Source: Synechococcaceae bacterium WB4_1_0192
GTDB taxonomy: Bacteria; Cyanobacteriota; Cyanobacteriia; PCC-6307; Cyanobiaceae
NCBI GenBank assembly: GCA_009926195.1
Contig: RFPK01000134.1
Location: 1 to 5,646, forward strand
Direction of reading: 5' to 3'
Length of the DNA stretch: 5,646 bases
The notes beneath the pieces are model-generated. The model was not told the origin of the DNA. It saw only the letters and a list, made by a program, of their open reading frames with translations, and made no database searches. The position numbers and the translations under genes were made by a program. Below are positions 1 to 5,360 of the stretch, in pieces; position 1 is the first letter of the stretch; the number at the start of each line of letters is the position of its first letter.

Positions 1-493
1 GGTCCTCGGGGCTGAGGCTGGCGGCGGTGCCGCCCAGGTGGGCGATCTCCAGCCCGCCCTGCTTCCAGCGCCAGAGCGTGGCCTGGCCGAAGCGGCGCCC
101 GCCGAAGCGATCATGGGGCGCGGCGATGCCCTCGATCGTCAGGCCGGCCACCCGGTAGGAGCCGGGGCTGCTCAGCAGCCGGCCGCTGGCCACCGGGGCC
201 CCCTCATCCAGCAGACGGCTGCTGGCCAAAACCACGTTGGCGCTGACCCGCGGTTCGGCCAGGCCGGCGGCGCAGCCCACCGCCCGGAAGGGATTGAGCA
301 GCACCGTGGCGCCGCCCCCCTGGATCAGCAGGGCGCTATGGCCGTAGCTGGTGATCGTGACGCCACCACCGGCCGCGGCCGGTAAGCCAGGCAGCAGCGT
401 CAGACCCAGACCCAGCCCCAGCAGCGCCGGTGCGGTGCGGTGCGGGCCATGACCACGGAGCACCCGGGCGGCGGGCTGGTTCGGCTGGGCCAT
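1..493 (-). CDS. Secreted MBL-fold (metallo-beta-lactamase-like) protein, metal motif degenerate; C-terminus beyond window
   Basis: The first 164 residues are visible; the gene runs off the left edge. After an Arg/His-containing N-terminus, residues 22-41 form a hydrophobic Leu/Gly segment ending in Pro-Ala-Ala-Ala, which reads as a signal peptide, so the product is probably exported or membrane-tethered. The body resembles UlaG-like MBL proteins: TSYGHSALLIQGGG (48-61), LLNPFRAVG (65-73, where the family usually has I-D-P-F), APHDRFGGRRFG (125-136) and LEIAHLGGT (148-156, at the usual AGDT position). The segment expected to carry the HxHxDH metal-binding motif reads VVLASSRLLDEG (87-98) and has no histidine, so zinc hydrolase activity is doubtful. 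The ATG at 493 precedes the signal peptide; no clear Shine-Dalgarno sequence is seen. It lies 81 nt downstream of trpG on the same strand. The fold assignment is fairly sure; the function is unknown. Confidence 0.75.
   Translation of the reverse strand, partial: MAQPNQPAARVLRGHGPHRTAPALLGLGLGLTLLPGLPAAAGGGVTITSYGHSALLIQGGGATVLLNPFRAVGCAAGLAEPRVSANVVLASSRLLDEGAPVASGRLLSSPGSYRVAGLTIEGIAAPHDRFGGRRFGQATLWRWKQGGLEIAHLGGTAASLSPED
429..443. repeat. Pentanucleotide repeat (GGTGC)x3 inside the MBL gene signal region
   Basis: Three perfect copies of GGTGC lie in the coding part of the MBL-fold gene, just before its hydrophobic signal-peptide core. On the coding strand they give Pro-His-Arg-Thr-Ala-Pro. 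The unit length is not a multiple of three, so gain or loss of one copy would shift the frame. Three copies is short, and nothing here shows that the tract is unstable. Confidence 0.5.
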
Positions 494-574
494 GGCGATC
501 GGGAAAGCCTGGTTTGGCGGTCCTGAACCCTAACCGGCCCCTCTCGGGCTGCCCCGTGCGCTGCGAGCCCTCCC

Positions 575-1168
575 TCAGCGGGCGGCCTCGACCAGGAAAT
601 TGGCCAGCAGCTGGTGGCCGCTCTGGGTGAGCACGCTCTCCGGGTGGAACTGCACGCCCTGCAGATGCGGATAGGCACGATGGCGCAGGCCCATGATCGT
701 GCCGTCCTCCAGCCAGGCGGTGATCTCCAGGCAGTCGGGCAGGGTTTCGCGCTCGGCGATCAGGCTGTGATAGCGGGTGGCGGTGAGCGGGTTGGGCAGG
801 CCGGCGAACACGCCTTGGCCGTCGTGCAGCACCGGTGAGGTCTTGCCGTGCATCAGCTCCCTGGCCCGCACCACCCGGCCGCCATACACCTGGGCGATCG
901 ATTGATGGCCCAGGCACACCCCCAGGGTGGGGATCGTCGGGCTGAGATCGCGCAGCACCTCCAGGCAGACGCCGGACTGGTCCGGGTCGCCGGGGCCGGG
1001 CGAGATCAGGATCGCGTCTGGGCCGAGGGTGCGGATCTGCGCAAGGCTGAGGGCGTCGTTGCGCTCTACCCGCAGGTCGGCGCAGATCGGGTGGTCGGCA
1101 GCCAGCTCCCCCAGGTACTGCACCAGGTTGAAGGTGAAGCTGTCGTAGTTGTCGAGAACGAGGAGCAT
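575..1168 (-). CDS. trpG: Anthranilate / aminodeoxychorismate synthase glutamine amidotransferase subunit (TrpG/PabA)
   Basis: A class I glutamine amidotransferase of 197 residues, the usual length for a free-standing TrpG/PabA. It releases ammonia from glutamine for the chorismate-using partner (TrpE for anthranilate, PabB for aminodeoxychorismate), so it serves tryptophan and/or folate synthesis in the cytoplasm. Visible motifs are LLVLDNYDSFTFNLVQYL at the N-terminus, the oxyanion-loop motif SPGPGDP (56-62), the nucleophile elbow GVCLGHQ with Cys85, and the other triad residues His175 and Glu177 in FHPES. The triad is intact. The start is the ATG at 1168, directly before the conserved LLVLDNYDSF; it lacks a strong Shine-Dalgarno sequence. 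Neither trpE nor pabB is in the window. Many bacteria use one such subunit for both pathways, and sequence alone cannot separate TrpG from PabA here. A gap of 88 nt separates it from dgkA upstream. Confidence 0.95.
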   Translation of the reverse strand: MLLVLDNYDSFTFNLVQYLGELAADHPICADLRVERNDALSLAQIRTLGPDAILISPGPGDPDQSGVCLEVLRDLSPTIPTLGVCLGHQSIAQVYGGRVVRARELMHGKTSPVLHDGQGVFAGLPNPLTATRYHSLIAERETLPDCLEITAWLEDGTIMGLRHRAYPHLQGVQFHPESVLTQSGHQLLANFLVEAAR

Positions 1169-1206
1169 CAGCCCGGTGGGGGAAGCCGCCGCGGGCGGGT
1201 GGCTCC

Positions 1207-1212
1207 ATTAAA
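1207..1212 (-). promoter_or_regulatory. Possible -10 element upstream of trpG
   Basis: In the 88-nt gap between dgkA and trpG, the minus strand reads TTTAAT, five of six matches to TATAAT, in otherwise GC-rich DNA and about 40 nt before the trpG start. I see no convincing -35 box 16-18 nt further upstream. It could give trpG its own transcript separate from dgkA. This is a weak call. Confidence 0.25.
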
Positions 1213-1256
1213 CCGGCCCAGCGGCTGATCGCAGCGACCTGGTGCCGGGATGGCGT

Positions 1257-1715
1257 TCAGACGCCTAGCCGGTGCAGCAGCGGCGCCAGCAGCAGCAGGC
1301 AGGCGATCAGCAGCGAGCTCAGGGCCGCCACCAGCACCGCAGCCGCGGCGCAGTCCTTGGCAATGCGGGCCAGGGGGTGGAAGCGGCGGCCGATGGTCAG
1401 ATCCACCACGGCCTCGATGGCGGTGTTGAGCAGTTCCAGCACCAGCACCGCCGCCACCGTGAGCACCAGCACCGCCAGCTGGGCCAGCGGCAGTTGCAGC
1501 CATAGTCCGAGGCTGAAGGTGATCGCGCCAACAGCCACGTGGATGCGGAAGTTGCGCTGGCTGCGGAAGCCATAGACCAGGCCCTGGGCGGCGTAGCGGA
1601 AGCTCGCCGGCAGGTCACCGGCCACGGTCCAGGCGCCCAGCCGCTGCACCTTGGCGCGGGGCCTGCGCGGCGGTTCGGCCTCGGCAGGGGGCGGCAGATC
1701 CTGGGGGACGTACAT
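1257..1715 (-). CDS. dgkA: Prokaryotic diacylglycerol kinase family protein (DgkA / undecaprenol kinase type)
   Basis: A small integral membrane lipid kinase of 152 residues. The core matches the DgkA family: RNFRIHVAVG (55-64), then ELLNTAIEAVVD (94-105, with Glu94, Asn97 and Glu101 as the catalytic/metal set) and HPLARIAKDCAAAAV (113-127, with Lys120-Asp121). Three hydrophobic stretches (about 58-75, 78-97 and 122-146) fit the three-helix topology. Family members phosphorylate diacylglycerol or, in many bacteria with this short form, undecaprenol, feeding phospholipid or cell-wall carrier recycling; the substrate cannot be read from the sequence. A Pro- and charge-rich N-terminal tail of about 35 residues precedes the core. 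The ATG at 1715 is chosen; a TTG two codons upstream is possible but less likely, and neither has a good Shine-Dalgarno sequence. It lies 35 nt downstream of ybeY on the same strand, a pairing common in bacteria. Confidence 0.9.
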   Translation of the reverse strand: MYVPQDLPPPAEAEPPRRPRAKVQRLGAWTVAGDLPASFRYAAQGLVYGFRSQRNFRIHVAVGAITFSLGLWLQLPLAQLAVLVLTVAAVLVLELLNTAIEAVVDLTIGRRFHPLARIAKDCAAAAVLVAALSSLLIACLLLLAPLLHRLGV

Positions 1716-1750
1716 GCTCAACGGCGCCCGGCACAGACCTCGGCCTGACG

Positions 1751-2389
1751 TTACCGCTGCCCGCCAGTGGCGAGAAGCGCCTCCTGGCGGCTGAGCATCT
1801 CCGCCAGCGCCTCCTCATCGGGGTGATCCCAGCCCAGCAGATGCAGCAGGCCGTGGCTGGCCAGGAACAGCAGCTCCCGCTCCAGCGTGTGCGCATGCTC
1901 ATCGGCCTGGCGGGCGGCCGTCTCCAGCGAGATCACGATGTCGCCGAGCTCCAGCGCCTCGTCGTGGGGGCTGTCGTCGTCGCTGTCCTCGTCGTCATCC
2001 AGGGGCGGCAGCGGCATGGGTGGTGCGCCGTCGAGGTCATCGTCCTGGGCGGCGAACGCCAGCACATCGGTGGGGCCGTCCTTGCCGCGCCAGTCGCCAT
2101 TGAGGCCGGCGATTTCAGCGTCGCCCACCAGGCTCAGCCCCAGGCTGTAGGCGGGGGCCCGCAGCTCCGGCGGCAGTTCGGCGGTCAGCTGCCCCAGCCA
2201 GTCGCTCAGAAGCGCGTGCCAGGGTTCGGCACCGGCCAGGGGATCGGCCCAGGGGCCAGCGGCCTGGATCAGCTCAGGCGGGAGCGCTTCATCGGCTGCA
2301 AAGGCCAGGTCCAGATCGACCGTGGCGGCTGGGTCGAGATCGACCGTGGCGGCCGGGTCCGGGGGCATGGGGCTGGAGTCCGTCGCCAT
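1751..2389 (-). CDS. ybeY: Endoribonuclease YbeY (16S rRNA 3'-end maturation / rRNA quality control)
   Basis: A zinc-dependent RNase of the YbeY/UPF0054 family that acts in 16S rRNA 3' processing and ribosome quality control. The signature HGLLHLLGWDH is at 179-189, with the three metal-binding histidines at 179, 183 and 189. RGKDGPTDVLAF (101-112) and GDIVISLETAARQA (149-162) are the other family motifs. At 212 residues it is longer than the roughly 150-170 typical of the family. The extra length comes from an N-terminal extension containing a duplicated octapeptide (DPAATVDL, 11-18 and 19-26) and an acidic/proline insertion at about 116-147 between the two conserved motifs. The ATG at 2389 has an AGGAGG seven bases upstream, which supports this start and makes the repeat part of the protein. 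It starts 3 nt after the stop of the DUF3285 gene, so it is almost certainly cotranscribed with prfB. Confidence 0.95.
   Translation of the reverse strand: MATDSSPMPPDPAATVDLDPAATVDLDLAFAADEALPPELIQAAGPWADPLAGAEPWHALLSDWLGQLTAELPPELRAPAYSLGLSLVGDAEIAGLNGDWRGKDGPTDVLAFAAQDDDLDGAPPMPLPPLDDDEDSDDDSPHDEALELGDIVISLETAARQADEHAHTLERELLFLASHGLLHLLGWDHPDEEALAEMLSRQEALLATGGQR
1971..2000. repeat. GAC/GTC-rich triplet tract encoding an acidic run in YbeY
   Basis: The plus strand is a run of GTC, CTC and GCT triplets. On the coding strand it gives DDDEDSDDDS, YbeY residues 131-140. It lies in the insertion between the PTDVLAF and GDIVIS motifs, next to a proline-rich piece (APPMPLPPL). It is probably a disordered loop that grew by triplet slippage. 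Confidence 0.6.
2313..2360. repeat. 24-bp perfect-register tandem duplication in the ybeY 5' end
   Basis: Two directly adjacent 24-bp units, 2313-2336 and 2337-2360, match at 22 of 24 positions (differences at unit positions 18 and 24). They encode DPAATVDL twice, starting at YbeY residue 11. Because the unit is a multiple of three the frame is kept. It looks like a recent in-frame duplication. Confidence 0.85.
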
Positions 2390-2392
2390 CGC

Positions 2393-2596
2393 TCAGCCTC
2401 CTGGGACCTGCGGCCGCCCCAGCCAGGCCACCAGCACGATGAAGCCCAGGAAACCCACGGCCGTCAGGCCGAAGTGGGTGAGGCTGAGCCGGCCCTTGCG
2501 CACCATGTTGCGCATCGCCAGCTTGGTGAAGCTGGGGTTCTCGCCGCCGCCGCTGGGCTGTGGGGTGGTCGTGGTCCGTGGGGTGGGCTCAGTCAT
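2393..2596 (-). CDS. DUF3285-type small single-span membrane protein
   Basis: A 67-residue protein with a Thr/Pro/Gly-rich N-terminus (about 1-20), a conserved-looking basic stretch NPSFTKLAMRNMVRKGRLSL (21-40) and one hydrophobic segment, LTAVGFLGFIVLVAWLG, near the C-terminus. This matches my memory of the DUF3285 family, found in cyanobacteria and of unknown function. By the positive-inside rule the basic segment would face the cytoplasm. The ATG at 2596 overlaps the prfB stop by 8 nt (ATGACTGA) and has GGAGG at 2609-2605, eight bases upstream. An upstream in-frame ATG at 2629 lies deep inside prfB and is less likely. Overlap with prfB and a 3-nt gap to ybeY point to translational coupling. 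Its place between two translation genes hints at a role near ribosomes or translation, but nothing in the sequence shows that. Confidence 0.85.
   Translation of the reverse strand: MTEPTPRTTTTPQPSGGGENPSFTKLAMRNMVRKGRLSLTHFGLTAVGFLGFIVLVAWLGRPQVPGG
2397..2402 (-). promoter_or_regulatory. Shine-Dalgarno sequence of ybeY
   Basis: AGGAGG on the minus strand lies inside the last codons of the DUF3285 gene, seven bases before the ybeY ATG at 2389. It fixes the ybeY start and suggests coupling of the two genes. Confidence 0.75.
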
Positions 2597-3717
2597 CGCC
2601 GGAGCCTCCGCCCACCTCGACGCCGGCATGCAGCAGGCTCTGGATGAAGGGATCGAGGTCGCCGTCCATCACGCCCTGCACGTCGGTGGTTTCGTGCTGG
2701 GTGCGCAGGTCCTTCACCATCTGGTACGGGTGGAAGACGTAATTGCGGATCTGGTTGCCCCAGGCCGCCTCGACGATGTCGCCGCGGATGTCGGCGATCT
2801 CGGCAGCCCGTTGCTCCTGGGCGATCACCAGCAGCTTGGCCATCAGCAGCGCCATCGCCTTCTCCTTGTTCTGGAGCTGCGAGCGCTCCTGGGTGCAGCG
2901 CACGAACAGGCCGGTGGGGATGTGCAGGATGCGCACGGCCGTTTCCACCTTGTTCACGTTCTGGCCGCCGGCGCCGCCGGAACGGGAGGTGGTGATCTCC
3001 AGGTCCTTGTCGGGGATGTCGAGCTTGACCTCCTCCTCGATCTTCGGCATCACCTCCACGCCGGCGAAGCTGGTCTGGCGCTTGTCGTTGGCGTTGAACG
3101 GCGAGATGCGCACCAGCCGGTGCGTGCCCTTCTCGTTGCGCAGGTAGCCGTAGGCGTAGCGGCCCTCGATCTCGATCGTGCAGCTCTTGATGCCCGCTTC
3201 CTCACCCTCGCTGAGTTCGTCCACGGTCACCTTCATGCCGTGGTCTTCGGCCCAGCGCGTGTACATGCGCATCAGCATCAGCGCCCAGTCCTGGGCGTCG
3301 GTGCCGCCGGCGCCGGCGTTGATCGAGATCACGGCGCCCTCCTTGTCGTAGGGGCCGCTGAGCAGACGCTCCAGCTCCCAGCGATCCAGATCGGCCCGCA
3401 GCTTCTGCAGGGCTTCGTTGGATTCGGCCAGCAGCTCCTCATCCGGCTCGAGGCCGTACAGCTCCACCGTGGCGTCGGCATCGGCCACGGCCGCCTGCCA
3501 CTGGCTGAGTTGCTCGAGCTGGGCTTTCACCTCATCGAGCTGGCGCATCTTGGCCTGGGCCTGCTTCTGGTCGTCCCAGAAGTCGGGCTGGGAGGCCAGC
3601 TGTTCGAGGTCCTGCTGGCGGGCTTTCAGTGCAGGGACGTCAAAGACAGTCCTGGGCATTGCCCAGGCGGTCAGTGAGCTCGGAGAGATCGCGCTTGAAA
3701 TCGGTGAGGTCGAGCAC
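2589..3717 (-). CDS. prfB: Peptide chain release factor 2 (RF2), made by programmed +1 frameshift
   Basis: RF2 recognises UGA and UAA stop codons and triggers peptide release. The zero-frame part is 25 codons (GTG at 3717, LDLTDFKRDLSELTDRLG..., ending CTT TGA at 3645-3640). Skipping T3642 gives GAC and 350 more codons in the +1 frame, 375 residues in all. After the shift come a coiled-coil-like N-domain, AGAGGTDAQDWA (134-145), the stop-recognition motif SPF (205-207, which marks RF2 rather than RF1) and the catalytic GGQ (250-252) in SGGAGGQNVNKVETAVR. These numbers equal those I recall for E. coli RF2, which supports the GTG start despite a weak Shine-Dalgarno sequence. An ATG at 3659 would give an apparently complete 356-residue ORF without frameshifting (MPRTVFDVPAL...), but it would discard the conserved N-terminus and ignore the shift site. 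First gene of the minus-strand cluster; the stop overlaps the next gene. Confidence 0.97.
2605..2609 (-). promoter_or_regulatory. Shine-Dalgarno sequence of the DUF3285 gene
   Basis: GGAGG on the minus strand lies within the Gly-rich 3' end of prfB, eight bases before the ATG at 2596. It favours that ATG over the upstream in-frame ATG at 2629. Confidence 0.7.
3639..3653 (-). promoter_or_regulatory. prfB programmed +1 ribosomal frameshift site
   Basis: The minus strand reads AGGA (3653-3650), four bases, then CTT TGA C (3645-3639). CTT TGA C is the classical slippery sequence, with the in-frame UGA as codon 26. The AGGA is a Shine-Dalgarno-like stimulator at about the spacing used in E. coli (AGGGGG TAT CTT TGA C). 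In the known mechanism, low RF2 lets the ribosome pause at UGA and slip +1, so RF2 controls its own synthesis. Conserved RF2 sequence stops in one frame and resumes in the next exactly here, which rules out a simple sequencing error. Confidence 0.95.
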
Positions 3718-3812
3718 CGGCGGCCGTTGAACGTTGGCTCGACCGTACCGAATGATGGGGTCGGTCGGCCCGGGGGGCCTCCCTAGGATCCGCCCACTGA
3801 CGCGGTGCCCTG
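3718..3812. promoter_or_regulatory. Divergent intergenic region between prfB and grxC
   Basis: These 95 nt must hold promoters for both the prfB cluster and grxC-gshB. On the plus strand TAGGAT (3784-3789) is a possible -10 for grxC, 23 nt before its ATG, but no good -35 pairs with it. A palindromic AACGTT lies at 3730-3735. A short GC hairpin, GGCCC-GGG-GGGCC, lies at about 3767-3779. I see no convincing promoter for prfB. The region call is certain by position; individual elements are weak. Confidence 0.4.
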
Positions 3813-4073
3813 ATGGCGGCAACGGTTGAGATCTACACCTGGCGGGCCTGTCCCTTCTGCATCCGGGCCAAGGGCCTGCTGGATCGCAAGGGCGTCGCCT
3901 ACACCGAATTCGCCATCGACGGCGATGAACGCGCCCGCGAGGCCATGGCCGAGCGCGCCGGCGGTCGCCGCAGCGTCCCCCAGGTCTTCATCGATGGGCA
4001 GCACGTGGGCGGCTGCGACGATCTGCACGCCCTGGAGCGCAGCGGACAGCTCGATGCCCTGCTGGGGGCCTGA
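3813..4073 (+). CDS. grxC: Glutaredoxin 3 family, dithiol CPFC type
   Basis: A small cytoplasmic thiol-disulfide oxidoreductase of 86 residues, the normal size for bacterial Grx3. It reduces disulfides and glutathione mixed disulfides using glutathione. The active site is CPFC (Cys13-Cys16) after VEIYTWRA. The cis-proline loop is SVPQVFIDG (54-62, cis-Pro56; the family usually has T-V-P-Q). GGCDDL (66-71) is the glutathione-binding turn. The ATG at 3813 sits just before the first beta strand and gives the expected length; the Shine-Dalgarno sequence is weak. gshB follows after 6 nt, so the enzyme that uses glutathione is cotranscribed with the one that finishes making it. It diverges from prfB. 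Confidence 0.95.
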   Translation: MAATVEIYTWRACPFCIRAKGLLDRKGVAYTEFAIDGDERAREAMAERAGGRRSVPQVFIDGQHVGGCDDLHALERSGQLDALLGA

Positions 4074-4079
4074 GTCTTG

Positions 4080-5075
4080 ATGCTTCCGTCAGAGCCCGGC
4101 GCCACCAGCCAGCTGTTCGTCGTTGATCCGATCGAACGGCTGCGCCCCACCAAGGATTCCAGCGTGGCCCTGATGCAGGCGGCGCAGCGGGCCGGGCAGC
4201 AGGTGTGGGTGTGCACGCCGGCGGATCTGGCGGTGCATGGCCGCGATCCGGCCCATCAGCCCCTGGTGCAGGCCCAGCCGGTGCGGCTGGCGGAGATCCG
4301 CCCCAGCGCCAGCGGCTGGGAGCTGCCCGAGCCCTGGTTCGAGGCGGCGGAACCGCGCTGGATCCCCCTGGCCGCCTTCCCGCGGGTGTGGATGCGCAAG
4401 GACCCGCCGGTGGATGAGGCCTACCTCTACGCCACCCATCTGCTGGAGCTGGCCGAGCGCCAGGGGGTGCGGGTGCTCAACCGTCCGGCCTCGCTGCGGG
4501 CCTGGAACGAGAAGCTCGGCGCCCTGCGCTGGAGCCATCTGATGGCGCCTTCGCTGGTGGCCAGCCGGGTCGATCAGCTGGCGGCCTTTGCGGCCGAGCA
4601 CGGCGAGGTGGTGCTCAAGCCCCTCGGCGGCCGGGCCGGCATCGGCGTGGTGCGCAGCCACGGCCAGGCGCCAGGCCTCAAGGCCCTGCTGGAGCTGGTC
4701 ACCGGCCAGCAGCAGCTGCCGGTGATGGTGCAGGCCTTCCTGCCGGCCGTCACCGCCGGCGACAAGCGCATCCTGCTGGTGGATGGCGAACCGCTCGGCG
4801 CGGTCAACCGTCGCCCGGCCGCCGGTGAGTTCCGCAGCAACCTGGCGGTGGGCGGCCAGCCCGAGGCCTGTGAGCTCAGCGACGCCGAGCGCAGCATCTG
4901 TGCCGAACTGGCGCCGGCCCTGCGGGAGGAGGGCCTGTTCTTCGTGGGCATCGATGTGATCGACGGCCGCCTCAGCGAGATCAACGTGACCAGCCCCACC
5001 GGCGTGCGCGAGGTGGAGCGCCTCGGCGGCATCCCCCTGGCGGATCAGACCATGGAGCGACTGCTGGCGGCCTGA
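4080..5075 (+). CDS. gshB: Glutathione synthetase, prokaryotic ATP-grasp type
   Basis: Joins gamma-glutamylcysteine and glycine to make glutathione, using ATP. At 331 residues it is near the E. coli GshB length. N-terminal domain: FVVDPIERLRPTKDSS (13-28), VWMRKDPPVDEAYLYATHLL (103-122), LNRPASLRAWNEKL (133-146). ATP-grasp domain: VVLKPLGGRAGIGVVR (177-192, where E. coli has L-D-G-M-G-G), LPAVTAGDKRILLVDGEP (221-238), RSNLAVGG (252-259), and the metal/substrate end FFVGIDVIDGRLSEIN (287-302) followed by VTSPTGVREVE. All expected motifs are present, so it should be active. The ATG at 4080 is chosen over the TTG one codon upstream; a G-run at 4064-4068 may act as Shine-Dalgarno. It lies 6 nt after grxC and is convergent with the menF-like gene, 18 nt between stops. 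Confidence 0.97.
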   Translation: MLPSEPGATSQLFVVDPIERLRPTKDSSVALMQAAQRAGQQVWVCTPADLAVHGRDPAHQPLVQAQPVRLAEIRPSASGWELPEPWFEAAEPRWIPLAAFPRVWMRKDPPVDEAYLYATHLLELAERQGVRVLNRPASLRAWNEKLGALRWSHLMAPSLVASRVDQLAAFAAEHGEVVLKPLGGRAGIGVVRSHGQAPGLKALLELVTGQQQLPVMVQAFLPAVTAGDKRILLVDGEPLGAVNRRPAAGEFRSNLAVGGQPEACELSDAERSICAELAPALREEGLFFVGIDVIDGRLSEINVTSPTGVREVERLGGIPLADQTMERLLAA

Positions 5076-5100
5076 GCAGTCAGGGGTGGCTGTTCAGGCC
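5069..5100. terminator. Stem-loop spanning both convergent stop codons (candidate bidirectional terminator)
   Basis: GGCCTGAGCAG (5069-5079) pairs with CTGTTCAGGCC (5090-5100): 11 pairs with one G-T wobble at 5076/5093 and a 10-nt loop. Each arm contains the stop codon of one gene (gshB TGA at 5073-5075; menF-like stop at 5096-5094), so it lies exactly between the convergent genes. There is no T-tract on either side, so it is not a textbook intrinsic terminator. In the minus-strand RNA the wobble becomes a C-A mismatch. Confidence 0.55.
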
Positions 5101-5360
5101 ACCGCCTCCAGGCTGAGCTGCTGCTGCAGCACCCCCAGCTTCAGCGCCACCTCCTGCAGTTCCCGCTCCGGCACCGAGCCCTGCACCAGGCCGGCGCCGG
5201 CGGTGAGCTCCAGCCGATTGCCCCGCAGGCTGCCGCTGCGGATCGCCACCCGCAGCTCGGTGTCCCCTTCGCTGTCGATCCAGCCGATCGGTGCGGCGTA
5301 GAAGCCCCGCTCGAACGGCTCCAGGCAGCGCAGTGCCGCCATCGCTTCGCGGCGCGGCAG

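Noticed and set aside
38..385. A 115-residue plus-strand open frame at the left end
   Set aside because: Antisense of the MBL-fold gene, with low-complexity Ala/Gly/Pro composition and no motif.
494..574. A terminator or promoter between trpG and the MBL gene
   Set aside because: Only a weak five-base GC stem and no T-run or paired -35/-10 boxes could be found in these 81 nt.
336..1208. A 290-residue open frame on the minus strand over trpG, longer than trpG itself
   Set aside because: It is an Arg/Pro/Gly/Ala-rich out-of-frame translation of GC-rich DNA. trpG in the other frame has an intact catalytic triad and all family motifs.
1823..2647. A 274-residue plus-strand open frame antisense to ybeY and the DUF3285 gene
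   Set aside because: Out-of-frame shadow; the Gln/Arg/Gly-rich translation resembles no family I know, and the opposite strand carries two genes with good ribosome binding sites.
3640..3659. prfB as a frameshifted pseudogene, or a start at the ATG at 3659
   Set aside because: The break is exactly the known CTT TGA C programmed site, and conserved RF2 sequence continues on both sides with the expected codon spacing.
2322..3677. A 451-residue plus-strand open frame antisense to prfB
   Set aside because: It follows from the lack of stops in GC-rich coding DNA read backwards. The composition is His/Val/Leu/Gly-biased, with no recognisable domain, and the minus strand is clearly prfB.
4089..4661. 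A 190-residue minus-strand open frame over gshB
   Set aside because: Antisense shadow of a complete glutathione synthetase; His/Arg/Gly-rich without domain features.
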